Assembly: GCA_001314545.1 (NCBI GenBank)
Contig: LIHN01000015.1
Location: 1-64,000, forward strand
From: Bacteroidetes bacterium HLUCCA01
GTDB taxonomy: Bacteria; Bacteroidota; Rhodothermia; Balneolales; HLUCCA01
DNA length: 64,000 nt
Reading direction: 5' to 3'
The position numbers and the translations under genes are program-made. This document shows positions 1 to 7,394 of this stretch, one piece after another (within the stretch, counting starts at the first letter, position 1; each line of letters opens with the position of its first letter). Below the pieces are notes generated by a model. It was not told the origin of the DNA, did not search any database, and saw only the letters and a list, made by a program, of their open reading frames with translations.

Positions 1-322
1 AAACCCCACCCCGACACCCCGGCAGCAGCAGCCCCCCTCCCCGGACGGCCAGGCCTTGCACGCACATCGGCTAGCGAGCCGCAAAGCCCGGACGGCCAGC
101 CAACCCGAAGACCAACCGCTCCACCTCATTAAACTCCCTCGGGTATCTGCACTGGAATGTAAAGACATGTATATTATTAAACCGGAAGCATAAGTAAATG
201 AAATTCAATTACTTTACTGCTTATAAACTCTATCCGGATTATGTTGTCTTGTTTTGATTAGGTCTTAATCTTACCTAAATTTCAATAGAAGCCAACACAT
301 AAATTCAGGAATATTTATTACA
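1..322. other. Non-coding leader, C-rich first 120 bases then AT-rich
   Basis: No convincing gene is seen here. The first ~120 bases are strongly C-rich on the + strand and contain a 13-bp direct repeat CCCGGACGGCCAG at 40-52 and 87-99. The remaining ~200 bases are AT-rich and lead into the acyl-CoA dehydrogenase, so they presumably hold its promoter. The C-rich part may be the end of an element or gene lying outside the window. I do not recognise it. Confidence 0.5.
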
Positions 323-1840
323 GTGATTAAAGAAAAAATTCTCGGTCTCGATACGAATTTCGAAGAATTCCTAGACCACTATAAAGCCGTTTTAGCAAAT
401 TTATTTTCACAACGTTCAAACCTTGAGGAAATCAGTTTGAACCGTGGTCTGCCCCCGTTTGTGCTGCGGGATATTATGTCATGCAAACCACTTTCAGTTT
501 TTATTGATAAAGAATATGAAGGCAGAGGCGGTAACGTGTCGGAAGCTCTTTCTGTGCTTGAAGCTACTTCATATGAGTCTTTACCGCTATCATTAATGGT
601 AGGTATTAATGGTGCGCTTTTTTTGCAGCCGGTAGGTATTTACGGTTCTACTGATGCGAAAGATCATGTTTTAGGTGACTTCCTGAATGATCGAAAACTC
701 GGTGGATTAATGATTACTGAACCTGACTATGGCTCAGATGCACTTAAGATGAAAACATCTTTTACAGAAAGTGAAGAGCACTATCATCTGAAAGGGACCA
801 AGCACTGGGCTGGTTTAACCGGATGGGCTGACTTCTGGTTGCTTACAGCCAGAAGGACAGACGAGAATGGCGATTTAGGAAGAGATATTGATTTCTTTAT
901 TCATGATACGCTTCACAAAGGCGTTGAAGTAACTGAAGTTTATCAAAACCTGGGCTTGTACATGTTACCATATGGTCGCAATGAGATTGATGCAAGAATA
1001 CCGAAGGCACATCGACTTATACCCAAGACCAATGGTATCACGATGATGCTTGATATCTTGCACCGAAGTCGACTTCAGTTTCCCGGAATGGGTATCGGCT
1101 TTATCCGACGTCTGCTGGATGAAGCTATTGCCCATTGCAAAGAAAGATTTGTTGGTGGAAGTTCACTGCTTAATTACGATCAGGTTGTTCATCGTATTTC
1201 CAATATTCAAAGTTACTATACGGTATTATCGGCGATGTGTACATTTACATCAGAACATGCCGGTGTACACCGTGATTTATCCAGGATGGATGTAGCAGCG
1301 AATACCATTAAAACGGTTGTTACTGACTACATGCAGCAAGCATCTCAGTCGTTGCTACAATTAGTAGGAGCCAAAGGATACCGTTTGAACCACCTTGCCG
1401 GACGTGCAGTTGTTGACAGCCGACCCTATCAGATATTTGAGGGGTCCAATGATATTTTATATCAACAACTATCAGAGTCAATATTAAAGCTTATGCGCAA
1501 GACAAAGGTGTCTAACCTCTATGAGTTTTTAAAGGGGTATGAGTTGAGTGAAAACGCTGCTGACATGCTCAAGGACACACTCAACTTTAGTGTTGACTTA
1601 AAGATTGCACAACGTAAACTGGTTCAATTGGGTAAAATTCTGGGTAGGGTAATTTCCCTGAACATGGTGATTGAGCTTGGTCAACGTGGTTTCAGAATTG
1701 ATATGATTGATAATGCCATTGAAAATCTCAAAGCTGAAATCCATAATCTGAATACTTCATTTCAGATTCAAGCAGAACCTGGTTTTACAATGGATTATCA
1801 AGCTGAGAGCAGTTGGATGAACTACACCAGAACGGTTTAA
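323..1840 (+). CDS. Acyl-CoA dehydrogenase family protein, long form (505 aa)
   Basis: Predicted FAD-dependent acyl-CoA dehydrogenase that would introduce an alpha-beta double bond into an acyl thioester in the cytoplasm. The middle domain shows the TEPDYGSD segment and the C-terminal helical domain contains IFEGSNDIL, where Glu373 sits in the position of the usual catalytic base. At 505 residues it is about 120 longer than typical SCAD/MCAD enzymes, with an extra C-terminal helical tail after residue ~390, so it is not a routine beta-oxidation enzyme. The start is GTG at 323; I see no better ATG nearby. It is followed after 66 bases by an SGNH-like protein on the same strand, suggesting co-transcription. 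Base composition is AT-richer than the centre of the window. The family is well supported; the substrate is unknown. Confidence 0.85.
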   Translation: MIKEKILGLDTNFEEFLDHYKAVLANLFSQRSNLEEISLNRGLPPFVLRDIMSCKPLSVFIDKEYEGRGGNVSEALSVLEATSYESLPLSLMVGINGALFLQPVGIYGSTDAKDHVLGDFLNDRKLGGLMITEPDYGSDALKMKTSFTESEEHYHLKGTKHWAGLTGWADFWLLTARRTDENGDLGRDIDFFIHDTLHKGVEVTEVYQNLGLYMLPYGRNEIDARIPKAHRLIPKTNGITMMLDILHRSRLQFPGMGIGFIRRLLDEAIAHCKERFVGGSSLLNYDQVVHRISNIQSYYTVLSAMCTFTSEHAGVHRDLSRMDVAANTIKTVVTDYMQQASQSLLQLVGAKGYRLNHLAGRAVVDSRPYQIFEGSNDILYQQLSESILKLMRKTKVSNLYEFLKGYELSENAADMLKDTLNFSVDLKIAQRKLVQLGKILGRVISLNMVIELGQRGFRIDMIDNAIENLKAEIHNLNTSFQIQAEPGFTMDYQAESSWMNYTRTV

Positions 1841-1906
1841 TATAGGCGAAAGAGAAAATGTTCTGGTGTTCAATCAGACTGGAACCACAAAACCTATGAC
1901 TATCAG

Positions 1907-2746
1907 ATGAGTAACAAAAGCAAAGAGCTGGAGGTTGCCGCGGTTAAGAACTACTTACTGCCTTTTTTAAACCTTGAAAAACAGTATCCACTGTTACCGG
2001 GGGCTGGTAAACTGAATGGTCAGGCAGCATTTATTGGGATAAGTCAAGATGACCTGGCGGAAGCAAGACAGCAGTACAGATCTGTGACCAAGACTGCTGC
2101 ACTCGATTTGCTCAAACAACAGGAGGTCATCGACGGTCTGGAGGCAATACCGTTTGGCAAAGATGATACCATCATGGTCATTGGTGATTCCCTGACGGAT
2201 GATTTACAAGGCTGGTTTGAAGTGTTTCGCCATGTAGTTCAAATTGGGCTGGATGATTCCGGCCATAAGCTGGTGAATGCTGCAGTCTATGGAAGTACCA
2301 GTGTTGACGTACTCAAACAAATAGATCGTAACCTGGCGCTGCATAAACCAGATTGGGTTTTAGTTGCAATAGGCTCGGTTGATGCGCAACGCTTGCACGG
2401 AACAGGAGAAAGAACGTTGGTTTCATTGGCTGACTTTTATGAGAATGTGTCTACCATCGAAAGTATGATTGCCGAAATCACCCGTAAACCTGTTGTCTGG
2501 ATTACGCCTCCACCACCAATTTCGGAATTGATGAATGACATGCCACTATTTAATGGTGTTTTATACGAGGAGGATTTAGCCCGATATCGGGAGGTTATCG
2601 CCGGTAAAGCCGGCATTATAGTTGACCCGTACGGCAGACGTATGGGCCAGCCTCCGGAAGCATGGCATTATCTGCCAGATGGATTTCATCCTTCCTTATC
2701 GGGTCATCTGGAAACCGTGAAGTGGTTGCTACGAAGCTTTCACTAG
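1907..2746 (+). CDS. SGNH/GDSL-hydrolase-like protein
   Basis: Likely SGNH-fold esterase or lipase-like protein. Block I is the GDSL motif in VIGDSLTDD, with Ser as nucleophile. Block II Gly is in AAVYGSTS, and block V is DGFHPS, giving the Asp-x-x-His pair. Block III, normally GxND, reads GSVD here, so the oxyanion-hole Asn appears to be replaced by Val. There is no signal peptide, so it probably acts in the cytoplasm, unlike many secreted relatives. About 70 residues precede block I and match no domain I recognise. It follows the acyl-CoA dehydrogenase in the same direction; together they could act on an acyl substrate, but that is inference. A terminator-like hairpin follows at 2753-2773. 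Confidence 0.75.
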   Translation: MSNKSKELEVAAVKNYLLPFLNLEKQYPLLPGAGKLNGQAAFIGISQDDLAEARQQYRSVTKTAALDLLKQQEVIDGLEAIPFGKDDTIMVIGDSLTDDLQGWFEVFRHVVQIGLDDSGHKLVNAAVYGSTSVDVLKQIDRNLALHKPDWVLVAIGSVDAQRLHGTGERTLVSLADFYENVSTIESMIAEITRKPVVWITPPPPISELMNDMPLFNGVLYEEDLARYREVIAGKAGIIVDPYGRRMGQPPEAWHYLPDGFHPSLSGHLETVKWLLRSFH

Positions 2747-2752
2747 CAACAC

Positions 2753-2773
2753 AACACCTGGTGGTGTTCTTTT
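2753..2773 (+). terminator. Probable intrinsic terminator after SGNH gene
   Basis: AACACC (2753-2758) and GGTGTT (2763-2768) pair around a 4-base loop, followed by a short T-rich stretch. It lies 7 bases after the SGNH stop codon and between converging genes. The stem is only 6 bp, so support is moderate. Confidence 0.5.
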
Positions 2774-2816
2774 GCGTTCAATGTGCCACCTACGGTTAAG
2801 TGCAGCACGAAGCTAT

Positions 2817-3500
2817 TTAAAAGCTAATGCGTGCGCTGAGGAGATCTACTGTAAGGTTGTAGGTAGAGTGGGCAGGAGTATTACCTGATACCACCAGAGA
2901 TGGGGTAGATATGATCGATGGATTAATTAATCCAAGCTGAACAGATTTTGATGAGCTGGTTGTAATTTGCATAGTCAACAGTCCATCAACCTGGTTTTGA
3001 CGGTAACCTGAAGAAGATAAACCTGTATTGCTGTCACTCAGATAAAACGCATCAGCCAATCCGAATACAAAGCCACCGATAGCCCCCGCACTGGCTCCAT
3101 ATTGTATAGATGTAAGCAGATTTTCGTTGGCCATCAGGCCAATGGCCATGCCAATGACAGAACCTGTAACACTACCGTAAGCCGTATCCAACAGCACAAT
3201 CAGTGACGTATACTCCGTAGAGTTGAATAGCCCCTCCACATAGTAATAGCCCAAACCGTCCAGGTTACTAATATCATAGGCTGCTACACCCAAACCAAAT
3301 AATGTTCCGGCACCAATACCGAATCGCAGCGGGGTCAGATCAGCATTGTTAGTTAGCCCCATTACACTCAAGCCAATTGCAGCCCCGTTTGCAGTACCAA
3401 TGATAGTGTTTCCTGCCGCAATTTTTAGTGCCTGTCCGTTAGTAATGGAAGTAAGCAGAAAAAGAAAAGCAATCAACAATCCCGTTTTTGACATTTTCAT
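2817..3500 (-). CDS. Secreted glycine-rich protein of unknown function
   Basis: Not recognised. The first ~22 residues form a typical Sec signal peptide (MSKTGLLIAFLFLL then ...TNGQA), so the product is exported. The mature part has three stretches rich in small residues and Gly (roughly residues 28-60, 105-128 and 132-150) that resemble glycine-zipper or small membrane-embedded segments, then a polar Ser/Thr-rich C-terminal third ending in Phe. A terminal Phe is common in outer-membrane beta-barrel proteins, but no barrel can be shown here. It converges with the SGNH gene. The neighbouring 130-aa gene upstream on the same strand is also unknown; the 70-base gap would allow co-transcription. 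Confidence 0.6.
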   Translation of the reverse strand: MKMSKTGLLIAFLFLLTSITNGQALKIAAGNTIIGTANGAAIGLSVMGLTNNADLTPLRFGIGAGTLFGLGVAAYDISNLDGLGYYYVEGLFNSTEYTSLIVLLDTAYGSVTGSVIGMAIGLMANENLLTSIQYGASAGAIGGFVFGLADAFYLSDSNTGLSSSGYRQNQVDGLLTMQITTSSSKSVQLGLINPSIISTPSLVVSGNTPAHSTYNLTVDLLSARISF

Positions 3501-3570
3501 AAATTGATTAGTAGGAAATGTGGAATCTAGATGAATAAACTATTCAGAATACCGCAAAATTACAATCAAA

Positions 3571-3963
3571 TTAGGGAATAAGTCGTCTGTATAGGGTTAT
3601 TCGGGCTGACAGTTTCTTCAGGATTCCAAAGTGTGTTTTCATCCAGATATTCAGTTGCTCATAATTCTCAACTGATAAATTTTTACTCAGATAAATATGC
3701 AGACCATCCTGTTCAATGCGCATGAATTCATTTACATCCGCTGGCTTTTTGACCTGTACATCCAGTTTATCACCAGAATAGCCGTACCTTCCGGCTGAGG
3801 GATGTCTGATTATAGTAAGAGAATTACCTTTTTTGCGTATCTGTTTCATTGCTTCAGTACTGATAGCTACAAAGGGTAATAGTGACATGGAGGCAGAGTC
3901 TGTTGGAGAATTTGGTTTACTTGAAGTAACCGAACTTATATAGTCTATTAATTTCGTAGTCAT
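3571..3963 (-). CDS. Hypothetical protein (130 aa)
   Basis: Not recognised. It is a small, basic, soluble-looking protein without signal peptide or membrane segment. The N-terminal 25 residues are Ser/Thr/Pro-rich, followed by a segment (residues ~30-50) beginning FVAISTEAMKQI that superficially resembles the start of HesB/IscA-like domains. The conserved cysteines of that family are absent, so I do not assign it. ATG start at 3963. It lies divergent to rimO across a ~215-base AT-rich region with repeated CACTAA motifs. Confidence 0.5.
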   Translation of the reverse strand: MTTKLIDYISSVTSSKPNSPTDSASMSLLPFVAISTEAMKQIRKKGNSLTIIRHPSAGRYGYSGDKLDVQVKKPADVNEFMRIEQDGLHIYLSKNLSVENYEQLNIWMKTHFGILKKLSARITLYRRLIP

Positions 3964-4179
3964 TGAATGCGATTATGTGATAGGGCACTAAACGTTGATA
4001 CTTGCTGATTGTTCCCTATCGGCAGTAAGGCATGAGTCTGTTTTTTTTGATGCTAGCCTGTACAGTACACACTAAACGAAAACACTAACTACCTAAAGTA
4101 CGTGAAAAAACACTAACTTACTATAGTTTATATATGCTGGTACTTATAACCTGGCAGCGGTATCACAAACAGATAAAAT

Positions 4180-5502
4180 ATGAAGACGAAGGTCCCCAAA
4201 ATATTTATTGATTCGCTTGGATGTAGCAAAAATACGGTTGATTCGGAGGCTTTTGCGGCACAGGCTCGGGCAAACGAATTTATCATCGTAGACGAGATTG
4301 AACAAGCCGATACGCTAGTCATCAATACATGCGGATTCATAGACGCTGCCAAACAGGAGTCAATCGATCATATACTCTCAGGAGTGGGACTTAAAGAGTC
4401 GGGCAAGTTGGAGAAATTAATGGTCATGGGGTGTCTTTCTGACCGATATGCAGACGAACTACGAGCCGACATCCCCGAGGTCGATGAATATTTTGGAAGC
4501 AGTCATACGTCCATTCCGCAGGTGATTCAGTATTTAGGGGGCGATTACCGTAAGGATTTACTCGGAGAGCGGTTACTTAGTACGCCTTCTCATTTTGCGT
4601 ACCTGAAGATATCAGAGGGTTGCGACAATCCTTGTTCATTTTGTGCAATACCGCTCATGCGTGGCGGCCACAAGTCAGTACCGATGGAAGATTTGTTGCG
4701 GGAGGCTTTGCTTCTCAGACAGAAAGGCGTCAAAGAGCTGATTTTAATTGGACAGGATACAACGTATTATGGTCTGGACTTATACGGCAAGCGTACGTTG
4801 GATGAATTACTGCTGCGTATTTCTGATCTTGGCTTCGAATGGATTCGCTTGCTTTATGCATATCCTGCAAAATTTCCGGTTCATATTTTGCCTGTTATTC
4901 GCGATCGTGAGAACATTTGTAATTATCTGGATATGCCGCTGCAGCATGCAAGTACAGATGTATTGAAATCTATGCGAAGAGGGGTGACTCGAAGTCGGCT
5001 TGAAGATTTGATTGGATATATTCGCAGTGAAGTACCCGGAATCCGTTTACGTACAACGATGATTGTAGGGTACCCCTCGGAAAGTCGCGAGAATTTTGAT
5101 GAGCTCAAAGACTTTATAGAAAGGATGCAGTTTGACAGGCTGGGGTGTTTTGTGTATTCACAGGAAGATGCAACTACAGCATTTCCGTTGGGAGACCCTG
5201 TTACTGCAAAGGAGAAACAGAAAAGACTTCGTGAATTGATGGCAGTTCAGGAACAGATCAGTTATGAAAAAAATCAACGACTCATTGGTTCTGATCAACG
5301 TGTAGTGATTGACCGCATACAAGACGGTACAGCCTGGGGCAGAACATCGTTTGACGCTCCGGAGGTAGATAATGAGGTGGTAATAACTTCGGCATCATCT
5401 GATTTCAGTGTTACGCACCTGAAAGTGGGTAATTTTTATCAGATATCGGTTGATGATGCTGAAGCGTTTGATTTGTTCGGTACCCTCATCGCCCCTCAGT
5501 AA
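4180..5502 (+). CDS. rimO: Ribosomal protein S12 methylthiotransferase RimO
   Basis: Radical-SAM enzyme that methylthiolates the conserved aspartate of ribosomal protein uS12. The N-terminal MTTase domain supplies Cys15 (SLGCSKN), Cys51 (NTCGF) and Cys85 (MGC) for the auxiliary cluster. The radical-SAM CxxxCxxC is Cys148, Cys152 and Cys155 (SEGCDNPCSFC). A C-terminal TRAM-like region follows from ~residue 375. The SLGCSKN start and overall length (440 aa) fit RimO rather than MiaB. ATG start at 4180; no strong ribosome binding site is visible, which is usual in this group. It stands alone on the + strand and is followed by a terminator overlapping the stop codon. Confidence 0.95.
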   Translation: MKTKVPKIFIDSLGCSKNTVDSEAFAAQARANEFIIVDEIEQADTLVINTCGFIDAAKQESIDHILSGVGLKESGKLEKLMVMGCLSDRYADELRADIPEVDEYFGSSHTSIPQVIQYLGGDYRKDLLGERLLSTPSHFAYLKISEGCDNPCSFCAIPLMRGGHKSVPMEDLLREALLLRQKGVKELILIGQDTTYYGLDLYGKRTLDELLLRISDLGFEWIRLLYAYPAKFPVHILPVIRDRENICNYLDMPLQHASTDVLKSMRRGVTRSRLEDLIGYIRSEVPGIRLRTTMIVGYPSESRENFDELKDFIERMQFDRLGCFVYSQEDATTAFPLGDPVTAKEKQKRLRELMAVQEQISYEKNQRLIGSDQRVVIDRIQDGTAWGRTSFDAPEVDNEVVITSASSDFSVTHLKVGNFYQISVDDAEAFDLFGTLIAPQ

Positions 5503-5512
5503 GAGGGCTTTT
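5491..5512 (+). terminator. Probable terminator overlapping the rimO stop
   Basis: CCCTC (5493-5497) pairs with GAGGG (5503-5507) around AGTAA and is followed by CTTTT. The stem spans the rimO stop codon. It is short but correctly placed between the converging rimO and M23 genes. Confidence 0.45.
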
Positions 5513-5595
5513 CAACGGTAGCCCATTAAACAGTTGAGTGCGAAATGGTACTTTTACTCAGGTGCTTTGGCTGATTGCTGTAACGGGCCTTTTTA

Positions 5596-6942
5596 CTACC
5601 TGAGTTGCGAGGAAAAGATCAGTGGGGTTTCGGGTATATGCGCCGTTATGTCTTCCAACGCAACGATACTCCATGCTCCGGGGCGATCCGCTGTTTCCGG
5701 TCTGGAAAGGACTGCAAACATGTGCGTCCTGTGGATATTAAATGCAGCTTTATTTTCAACTTTAATCGGATCAGCTGAAGGGAAGTCGATTCGATGGGGG
5801 TCAGCAGGCTGTCCGTTAACCCAAAACCGGTAACACAGATGCGGTCCTGTGGCCAGTCCGGTTTGCCCCACATAGCCGATTATCTGACCTTGCTGAACGC
5901 TTGTACCAGGTCGGATTCCTGAAGCTATTCTCGACATATGCAGGTAGCCTGACTCATAGGTACCATTATGGCGGATTCGTACATAGTTCCCGTTATTGTT
6001 ATCAAATGAAGCCCTTGTTATTACACCATCTCCCGTTGCCCGGATTGGGGTTCCGGTGGGCGCGGCATAATCGGTTCCGTGATGGGGCATGTTCCGACGT
6101 AGGACCGGATGAAACCGGCGGTTTGTGAAGCGTGAGCTGATTCTGGAATATTCCAGTGGAGCCCTCAGAAAGGCCTTACGCATAGACTCACCCTGCAAAT
6201 CGTAGTAGTTGCCGAATTCCTCATCCTCGCCTTGATAGTAGATAGCGTAATAGTCACGTCCGGCATGGCGAAAGTAGGCCCCGTGAATTCTATGAATACT
6301 GGTTACTACTCCGTCAATCACATTCTCCTCAAACATAACCCGGAAGGAATCACCTCGTTGTATCCGGTAGAAATCGATTTGCCATGCAAATACTTCGGAT
6401 AAAGCATTGGCCAGTTGCGGTGTAGCTCCCTGGTTGATCAGCGTGTTATACAGTGATCCCTCTATAACACCTCCAATAGTTCGCATCCTTCGCGATACTT
6501 CCTTGGCATCCGTATAGACGGTCTGCTCAGCAATGTCAAAAACTACAAATTCACTCAGATTCTGTTCGTAAATGATATAATGCGGTGTTTCGGGATCAGA
6601 TTCCGGGTAGTATACTGTCAGTGCTTTTCCGGCGATAACCCGTCTTACATCAAATACGCCGCTGCTCCTGTTCATGAGTGTATTCACTGTCAGCGGATCT
6701 ATTCCGAGTCCGGTGAATATTGAAGCAAGGTTTTCATTTCTGCGAATGGGTCGGCGCACTTTATTGTAATCTGCAATTTGTATCCCATAAACGTCGGTCT
6801 GCACTTCACTGACGATGTGTACCTGTTGGAAGGTTGTTTCCACGGGGTCTGTTGGGGAATCTGAGTCATCGTGTAGCTGGCATCCCGATAGCAGGTAGAT
6901 TACAGAAATGGAAAACAGAAAAGCTATTGAGCGTATAAGCAT
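5596..6942 (-). CDS. M23-family peptidase lipoprotein (MepM/OapA-like)
   Basis: Cell-envelope endopeptidase-type protein, probably acting on peptidoglycan cross-links. The ATG at 6942 is preferred over an upstream ATG at 7002 because it directly yields a lipoprotein signal, with lipobox LLSGC at about residue 20. A ~200-residue N-terminal region with an OapA/LysM-like appearance (RRNENLASIFTGLGI) precedes the C-terminal M23 domain. That domain shows HHGTDYAAPTGTP (His-x3-Asp zinc ligands) and YLHMSR. The final motif, usually GPHLHxE, reads GPHLCYRFW, so the third zinc ligand His is replaced by Cys. That change may still bind zinc, or may alter activity. It is divergent from the amidase-like lipoprotein gene at 7395. 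Confidence 0.88.
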   Translation of the reverse strand: MLIRSIAFLFSISVIYLLSGCQLHDDSDSPTDPVETTFQQVHIVSEVQTDVYGIQIADYNKVRRPIRRNENLASIFTGLGIDPLTVNTLMNRSSGVFDVRRVIAGKALTVYYPESDPETPHYIIYEQNLSEFVVFDIAEQTVYTDAKEVSRRMRTIGGVIEGSLYNTLINQGATPQLANALSEVFAWQIDFYRIQRGDSFRVMFEENVIDGVVTSIHRIHGAYFRHAGRDYYAIYYQGEDEEFGNYYDLQGESMRKAFLRAPLEYSRISSRFTNRRFHPVLRRNMPHHGTDYAAPTGTPIRATGDGVITRASFDNNNGNYVRIRHNGTYESGYLHMSRIASGIRPGTSVQQGQIIGYVGQTGLATGPHLCYRFWVNGQPADPHRIDFPSADPIKVENKAAFNIHRTHMFAVLSRPETADRPGAWSIVALEDITAHIPETPLIFSSQLR

Positions 6943-7394
6943 GATGTAGAATGGTCCAGGCGTGCTGGTTACGGTTGGTGCGGCGATGTAATGTAACATC
7001 AAATCTGAGCAACGTTACCGGAAATATTTCGTGATGTAGGAATTTTGAGTACAGCAAAGATACGCCAAAAAAAACATAGTCGGCAGTCTCAAGTTTTAAT
7101 GCAGCAGCTGGGTGATTCGTTTATTGCGTGGACGGTATCAAAGCGCACCTCATTGCCGGGTTCAGACATCATCAAATCTTAGGAATAACGTTAATTTTGC
7201 ACAACCACATAAGGAGCCGATTTAGGTTTTGCTTCACAGTTGTTAACACGATTGGGTTACCGCGTTTCGTGCAATATGCCGATATTAACTACAATCATCT
7301 ACACAGCGTTCTGGATGCAGGCAGATTGCATTTTTTCAGCGGGTAAAAATGGTTTGCTGCATACGGCTCCCAATACCTTTAACGATAGTATACC
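6943..7394. other. Divergent intergenic region between two envelope genes
   Basis: About 450 bases with no gene I can support. It must carry the promoters for both the M23 lipoprotein gene (minus) and the amidase-like gene (plus). Visible elements are a near-palindrome GATGTAATGTAACATC at 6985-7000, an A8 run near 7070, and TAATTTTG at 7192-7199. The last matches the -7 element TAnnTTTG of Bacteroidota promoters but has no clear -33 partner. No tRNA-like fold is recognised. Confidence 0.4.

Noticed and set aside
5596-7002. Upstream ATG at 7002 for the M23 lipoprotein
   Set aside because: The shorter start at 6942 gives a normal lipoprotein signal directly; the extra 20 residues would displace it.
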